From DATKKG01 sp035543015 (GTDB lineage Archaea > Thermoproteota > Nitrososphaeria > Conexivisphaerales > DTJL01), in assembly GCA_035543015.1 (NCBI GenBank), contig DATKKG010000079.1:1-9825 (forward strand): 9,825 nucleotides of DNA, given 5' to 3'. The notes under the pieces are model-generated. The model was not told where the DNA came from. It made no database searches and saw only the letters and a list, made by a program, of their open reading frames with translations. Numbering within the stretch: the stretch's first letter is position 1; each line of letters begins with the position of its first letter. Shown piece by piece: positions 7,396 through 9,825 of the stretch. A program made the translations under genes and the position numbers.

Positions 7396-7875
7396 TCAGA
7401 TCTTCATCGCCTCCCTGACCTCTTCATGGAACTTGGAGAGGCGGAACCAGTGGCTCCCCTCCCAGTACAACTGCTGACATGAAGAGCACCGATAAAACCT
7501 CTTCTGGCGGGCGAGCACCCCGGGCGGCACGACGCCGGCGACGTCCTCCCTCCCGACGGCCAGCACCTCCCCGTTGCAGAGGGGGCAGCGGGCGGATGCA
7601 ACGTCGAGGACCGGGGAGACGCCCGCCCCCGCGAAGACCTGGGCGGCCATCGAGGCCTCATCCTTGCCGGAGACCAGGACGCACGAGACGCCACGGCGCA
7701 GGGCCTGAAGATGGAGCTCCCTGTCCGAGGTCAGAAGGACCCTTCCCTCGGCCTTGCTCTTCTCGAGGAGCTCGCGGTCCGGGAGGTCCGGGAAGTAGAG
7801 GACGTCGAGGCTGTAGAGCCTGAGCTTCCTGGCCAGGGAGCCCAGCATACCGTCGGCTACGAACTTGGGTTGCAT
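7396..7875 (-). CDS. Mut7-C RNase-domain protein with C-terminal zinc ribbon
   Basis: The protein belongs to the Mut7-C (DUF82, PIN-like) family named after the C-terminal domain of C. elegans MUT-7, a predicted metal-dependent RNase. From the ATG at 7875 there are 159 residues. The PIN-like core begins FVADGMLGSLARKLR (5-19) with acidic positions Asp8, Asp33 and Asp51 (LLTSDREL, 48-55). It is followed by a four-cysteine zinc ribbon: CPLC (97-100) and CSSC (130-133), then YWEGSHW. This is the full archaeal architecture. I chose ATG 7875 because GGGTG stands 6 nt upstream and family members begin a few residues before FVAD; GTG at 7884 would add three residues. It lies 25 bp after the CBS gene, and its TGA overlaps the likely CTG start of the AMMECR1 gene, so it sits in the middle of the minus-strand operon. 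Confidence 0.85.
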   Translation of the reverse strand: MQPKFVADGMLGSLARKLRLYSLDVLYFPDLPDRELLEKSKAEGRVLLTSDRELHLQALRRGVSCVLVSGKDEASMAAQVFAGAGVSPVLDVASARCPLCNGEVLAVGREDVAGVVPPGVLARQKRFYRCSSCQQLYWEGSHWFRLSKFHEEVREAMKI

Positions 7876-7900
7876 GGAAGGCACCCGATGGGCGGCCCAC

Positions 7901-8473
7901 CTACTGCTTTTCGGGGACTTCGCTGCGGCACTCTTCGCAGATGTACCTTCCGTCTATCTCGACCAGGTAGTCGGACCACTGGTTGCACGTGTCGCAGTAG
8001 CCCGATACAAAGCCGGGAGTGCGGCGGCTTTCGCCGGTGAGGATCCGGGCCTTCTCGGAGACCGCGTCCACGAGCTCAGGGGTGACGCTGAGGACGTCCG
8101 ACATGGAGATGATGCCGACGACCTTGCTCCTGTGGACGACGCCCAGGCGCTTGATGCCCAGCTTCCGCATCATCCGGGCGGCCTCGGTCACCTCCTTGGA
8201 GGCATCGATGGTGTACAGGGGGGTGGACATGATCTCCTTGGCCTTGGTCTCGCTCGGCTTGAGGTTCTCGGAGACGACCTTCTTGACCATGTCCCCGTCG
8301 GTGACCACCCCTTCGACCTTGTCCCCGTCGATGATCACGACGCTGCCGACCTTGAACTCCACCATCTTCTTGGCCAGGGCGGAGACGGTGTCCTCACCTG
8401 ACCCCGAGACGAGGGGGGAGTTCATCACGTCCCGGACGAATATCTTGAGCGGTATCCGCCTCTCCAGCGCCAT
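7901..8473 (-). CDS. Paired CBS-domain protein with C-terminal zinc ribbon
   Basis: The 190-residue protein has two tandem CBS domains (about 12-70 and 78-132) that together form a Bateman module, which usually binds adenosine nucleotides or S-adenosylmethionine and acts as a sensor. Visible CBS signatures are VRDVMNSPLVS (13-23), VEGVVTDGDMVKKV (53-66), AKEIMSTPLYTI (78-89) and VVGIISMSDVLS (118-129). After a linker comes a zinc ribbon with Cys160, Cys163, Cys179 and Cys182 (CDTC...CEEC), as in other archaeal CBS-zinc ribbon proteins. No enzyme domain is attached, so a regulatory or ligand-sensing role is inferred; the partner is unknown. The ATG at 8473 is preceded by a TATA-like element at 8504-8512. 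It is the first gene of the four-gene minus-strand cluster. Confidence 0.9.
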   Translation of the reverse strand: MALERRIPLKIFVRDVMNSPLVSGSGEDTVSALAKKMVEFKVGSVVIIDGDKVEGVVTDGDMVKKVVSENLKPSETKAKEIMSTPLYTIDASKEVTEAARMMRKLGIKRLGVVHRSKVVGIISMSDVLSVTPELVDAVSEKARILTGESRRTPGFVSGYCDTCNQWSDYLVEIDGRYICEECRSEVPEKQ

Positions 8474-8503
8474 TGGCCTACAAGTGGATACACAAGTTCG
8501 TCT

Positions 8504-8512
8504 CTTTTTAAC
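8504..8512 (-). promoter_or_regulatory. TATA-like box of the CBS/Mut7-C/AMMECR1/glycosyltransferase operon
   Basis: On the minus strand the sequence GTTAAAAAG is centred about 35 nt upstream of the CBS-gene ATG, predicting a leader of roughly 10 nt. No comparable A/T-rich element stands before the three downstream genes, whose ends overlap or lie within 25 bp, so this is the likely promoter of all four. Confidence 0.5.
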
Positions 8513-8553
8513 AGTTTTCCCCGATGGCGCGTTGGTTGGCGTTCGTCTGAAGG

Positions 8554-8574
8554 ACGGGTCCGCAACAGACCCGT
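8554..8574. repeat. Perfect 7-bp hairpin
   Basis: ACGGGTC and GACCCGT are perfect inverted arms around the 7-base loop CGCAACA. The stem is five G:C and two A:T pairs. It lies 80-100 bp upstream of the CBS gene, outside its core promoter. There is no poly-T tract after it on either strand, so it does not look like a terminator. It could be an operator, part of a small RNA, or chance. Confidence 0.45.
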
Positions 8575-8634
8575 GGTAGATAGGGTCGCGGGATGGAATC
8601 TGACATTGAAAGTCTTTAGGTCAAGCGTGGGGTT

Positions 8635-9039
8635 TCAAGCTGTTGAATGCCCTGGTTGGGAGGATAACTTGTGGTCCTGACGCTGGTTTGGGGCTCTCAA
8701 TACGTTAATCATCTTTAAGTTGTGTGTGTTACTTGCGTGCTTTGAGCCAGCTCCGTGCCTACCGCTGACAGTCGCCAAAACGACACCTCCAAGCCAATCC
8801 CAAAACCCGTTTTTGTGCCTAATCCACCAAACCACATAACAGCTACCGAGCGCAACACCTCCAGCAGCCACAGGAGCGGCATGGATAGGGGTCGAGGGAG
8901 AGAACAAGTGGACGATGCTTATCCAGAAGAACGCAGCAACAAGGAGGAGTGGAGAATGAACGGAAGCCTGACTTATCTGTGGGGTTTCGAGAGCAAGACG
9001 ACCAGAACGATGCCGATGCCGACAAGTAGCAAGCCCCAC
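8635..9039 (-). CDS. Possible small membrane protein, start uncertain
   Basis: The frame encodes up to 134 residues from GTG 9039. The middle is strongly hydrophobic: LLLVAAFFWISIVHLF (31-46), a second segment about 54-73 with GGVALGSCYVVWWI, and WDWLGGVVLATVSG (80-93), consistent with two or three membrane helices. Before and after that core the sequence looks unlike a protein: an Arg/His-rich first 15 residues and a hydrophilic last 40. No ATG, GTG or TTG lies between the GTG, which is buried in the upstream membrane-protein gene, and the first helix, so the start is unclear and the gene may be decayed or frameshifted. I do not recognise a family. It overlaps 8973-9167 by 67 bp if the GTG is used. 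Confidence 0.35.
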   Translation of the reverse strand: MGLATCRHRHRSGRLALETPQISQASVHSPLLLVAAFFWISIVHLFSPSTPIHAAPVAAGGVALGSCYVVWWIRHKNGFWDWLGGVVLATVSGRHGAGSKHASNTHNLKMINVLRAPNQRQDHKLSSQPGHSTA

Positions 9040-9167
9040 GCTCCTTCTCCTTCAAACGCGTAGGAGTCAAACACACCCTTCCATATGAGAACCAATCCAT
9101 TCCCCAGAAACGCAAGTCCGCTGGCGGCAATAATGAGACTCCGCGCGAGCCCGCCTCTTCTCTTCAA
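8973..9167 (-). CDS. Small two-helix membrane protein
   Basis: From TTG 9167 the frame encodes 64 residues: a basic start (MKRRGGLAR), a first helix (about 10-29, SLIIAASGLAFLGNGLVLIW), a short acidic loop (FDSYAFEGEGAW) and a second helix (about 44-60, WGLLLVGIGIVLVVLLS), ending KPHR. This positive-inside pattern is typical of a small integral membrane protein. The frame is open to TTG 9233, but the extra 22 residues (KCRLPPPTSIS and a charged stretch) look untranslated, and TTG 9167 lies about 36 nt from the TATA-like ATCTATATCC at 9208-9199. I therefore prefer the short form. No family is recognised. Confidence 0.55.
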   Translation of the reverse strand: MKRRGGLARSLIIAASGLAFLGNGLVLIWKGVFDSYAFEGEGAWGLLLVGIGIVLVVLLSKPHR

Positions 9168-9197
9168 GTTCTCTCGCTTCTCTAATCGGGAGTCGTC

Positions 9198-9208
9198 GGA
9201 TATAGATG
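9198..9208. promoter_or_regulatory. Near-symmetric TATA-like element, possibly bidirectional
   Basis: GGATATAGATG on the plus strand reads CATCTATATCC on the minus strand, so a TATA-like core exists both ways. On the plus strand its centre is about 31 nt before the ATG at 9234. On the minus strand it is about 36 nt before TTG 9167. It is the only A/T-rich box suitably placed for either gene. Confidence 0.4.
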
Positions 9209-9233
9209 TTGGTGGCGGCAATCGACATTTCAA

Positions 9234-9389
9234 ATGGGGTCGGCAACTGAGGACTTTGCAAACCCTGCGCCTCTGTCCGAACTTGAACGAAGTGTTAGGA
9301 GCGTGGGCCGGGACTCTGCCTGTCCCTGCGGCCGTGGGCTTGGACCTGCGAAAAAGCGTTATCTAGCTCCAAGGTTCCCAAACCTGTAG
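9234..9389 (+). CDS. Small protein with degenerate SEC-C-like zinc motif
   Basis: The 51-residue frame runs from ATG 9234 to TAG 9387-9389. Its C-terminal half reads VGRDSACPCGRGLGPAKKRY (24-43), which resembles the SEC-C motif (typically GRNDPCPCGSGKKYKKCC), a small zinc-binding module found at the C-terminus of SecA and in many stand-alone proteins. The first cysteine pair (Cys30, Cys32) and following glycines are kept, but the second metal-binding pair is replaced by Arg-Tyr and the spacer is longer, so zinc binding is doubtful. The N-terminus is acidic (MGSATEDF) and is followed by SELERSVRSV, a likely short helix. A TATA-like box at 9198-9208 fits a near-leaderless transcript. It ends 24 bp from the convergent membrane-protein gene. 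The match rests on one short motif. Confidence 0.5.
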   Translation: MGSATEDFANPAPLSELERSVRSVGRDSACPCGRGLGPAKKRYLAPRFPNL

Positions 9390-9413
9390 CGTAGGCGAAC
9401 AGGATTAGCCCTC

Positions 9414-9821
9414 TCATGGGTGGTTCCTAGATATTCGTTGCCGGAAGGACGACTGACCGAACCCGAAATAGGTCCTGACGTCCCGCCCTCCCACGTATGT
9501 CGCTACGATTGTCGCGGCGACGGCGCTTGGAAGACCCAGCAACCAGCCCATGGAGACCCCCCAGATGATAACCAGAAGTGAACCTATGAGTGTCAAGTAC
9601 CAAGCCCAGCGCGCTCCGGAGTAGAGGCCAATCCCAGTGACGGAAGAATACGCGCCTAGAAACAGGAACATCACTCCACTGAAGCGTGAGAACACTCCCA
9701 TACTTGGTCCCGCCAGCGTGCTGATGGACACGAACGCTCCCGAGAACAGGAAGTAGACTCCTCCTATCACGGCAAGACCAGCCAAGGCGGTGACGCCAGT
9801 TGGCCTCAAAGGGGAAGCCAT
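9414..9821 (-). CDS. Four-helix integral membrane protein of unknown function
   Basis: The 135-residue protein begins MASPLRPTGVTALAGLAVIG, the RPxGVTxLA opening common to a family of uncharacterised archaeal and bacterial membrane proteins. Hydrophobic segments fall at about 10-32, 46-66, 72-92 and 95-111, joined by short loops, with the conserved-looking LYSGARWAWYLTLIG (67-81) between the second and third. It ends with a soluble DVRTYFGFG tail, also typical of that group. No catalytic or binding residues are apparent, so no function is assigned. The ATG at 9821 is only four bases from the window edge. An earlier start outside the window cannot be excluded, but the family-like N-terminus suggests this one is right. 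Confidence 0.8.
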   Translation of the reverse strand: MASPLRPTGVTALAGLAVIGGVYFLFSGAFVSISTLAGPSMGVFSRFSGVMFLFLGAYSSVTGIGLYSGARWAWYLTLIGSLLVIIWGVSMGWLLGLPSAVAATIVATYVGGRDVRTYFGFGQSSFRQRISRNHP

Positions 9822-9825
9822 GGCT

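Larger units (their letters stand above)
8474..8634. other. Noncoding interval upstream of the CBS gene
   Basis: No convincing gene is seen on either strand. The interval holds the CBS-operon promoter and one perfect hairpin (8554-8574). If the weakly supported membrane-protein frame at 8635-9039 is not real, the noncoding stretch extends to 8972 (about 500 bp). I looked for tRNA T-arm signatures and box C/D pairs and found none that hold up. Confidence 0.5.

Noticed and set aside
8700..8725. Possible box C (ATGATTA) of a C/D sRNA on the minus strand
   Set aside because: It has one mismatch to RTGATGA and no CTGA box D follows within the expected 50-70 nt.
8627..8991. Imperfect 13-bp direct repeat (GTGGGGTTTCAAG at 8627, GTGGGGTTTCGAG at 8979)
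   Set aside because: Only two copies, short and with a mismatch, no target-site or mobile-element features; consistent with chance.
8755..9063. Plus-strand frame of about 100 codons
   Set aside because: The product is Ser/Pro/Asn-rich without domain or hydrophobic core, and the opposite strand has better candidates (membrane helices).
8474..9413. tRNA, CRISPR array or insertion sequence in the gene-poor interval
   Set aside because: No GTTCRANNC T-arm with paired acceptor, no regularly spaced repeats, no transposase fragment or terminal inverted repeats were seen.

Overview
This window looks like a chromosomal segment of a GC-rich archaeon. It carries the archaeal C/D-box RNP pair aNop5 and FlpA, an archaeal RadA recombinase, an archaeal-type asparaginyl-tRNA synthetase, an archaeal Mut7-C RNase-fold protein and a CBS/zinc-ribbon protein. 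Several genes have an A/T-rich TATA-like box about 25-35 nt before the start and little or no leader. The RadA L2 region and AsnRS resemble the Nitrososphaeria/Thaumarchaeota type. That lineage call comes from memory of family sequences, not from a search. I see no rRNA, tRNA, CRISPR array or insertion sequence.

Layout. At 17-1974 (+) is the nop5-flpA operon, with a 29-bp overlap, encoding the scaffold and the methyltransferase of the tRNA/rRNA 2'-O-methylation RNP. At 1964-2983 (-) is radA, and at 3033-4346 (-) is asnS. At 4392-5645 (+) is a ThiI-like THUMP/PP-loop protein that has lost key PP-loop residues; it is divergent from asnS across a 45-bp promoter region. At 5623-8473 (-) four genes are packed head to tail: CBS-zinc ribbon, Mut7-C RNase-zinc ribbon, AMMECR1-domain protein and a MurG/GT28-like glycosyltransferase. 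They are probably one transcript from a TATA-like box at 8504-8512.

From 8474 to the right edge the DNA changes character. GC is visibly lower and coding is sparser. It contains a perfect hairpin, two small membrane-protein reading frames, an unlisted 51-codon gene with a degenerate SEC-C zinc motif (9234-9389 +), and a four-helix membrane protein (9414-9821 -).

The main housekeeping theme is RNA processing and translation (Nop5/FlpA, AsnRS, ThiI-like, Mut7-C), with DNA recombination (RadA) alongside. Observations worth a second look are the degenerate ThiI, the RG-rich tail of Nop5 that overlaps the fibrillarin start, the AMMECR1 gene whose conserved N-terminus lies upstream of its first canonical start codon, and the small SEC-C-like gene read from a near-symmetric TATA element.
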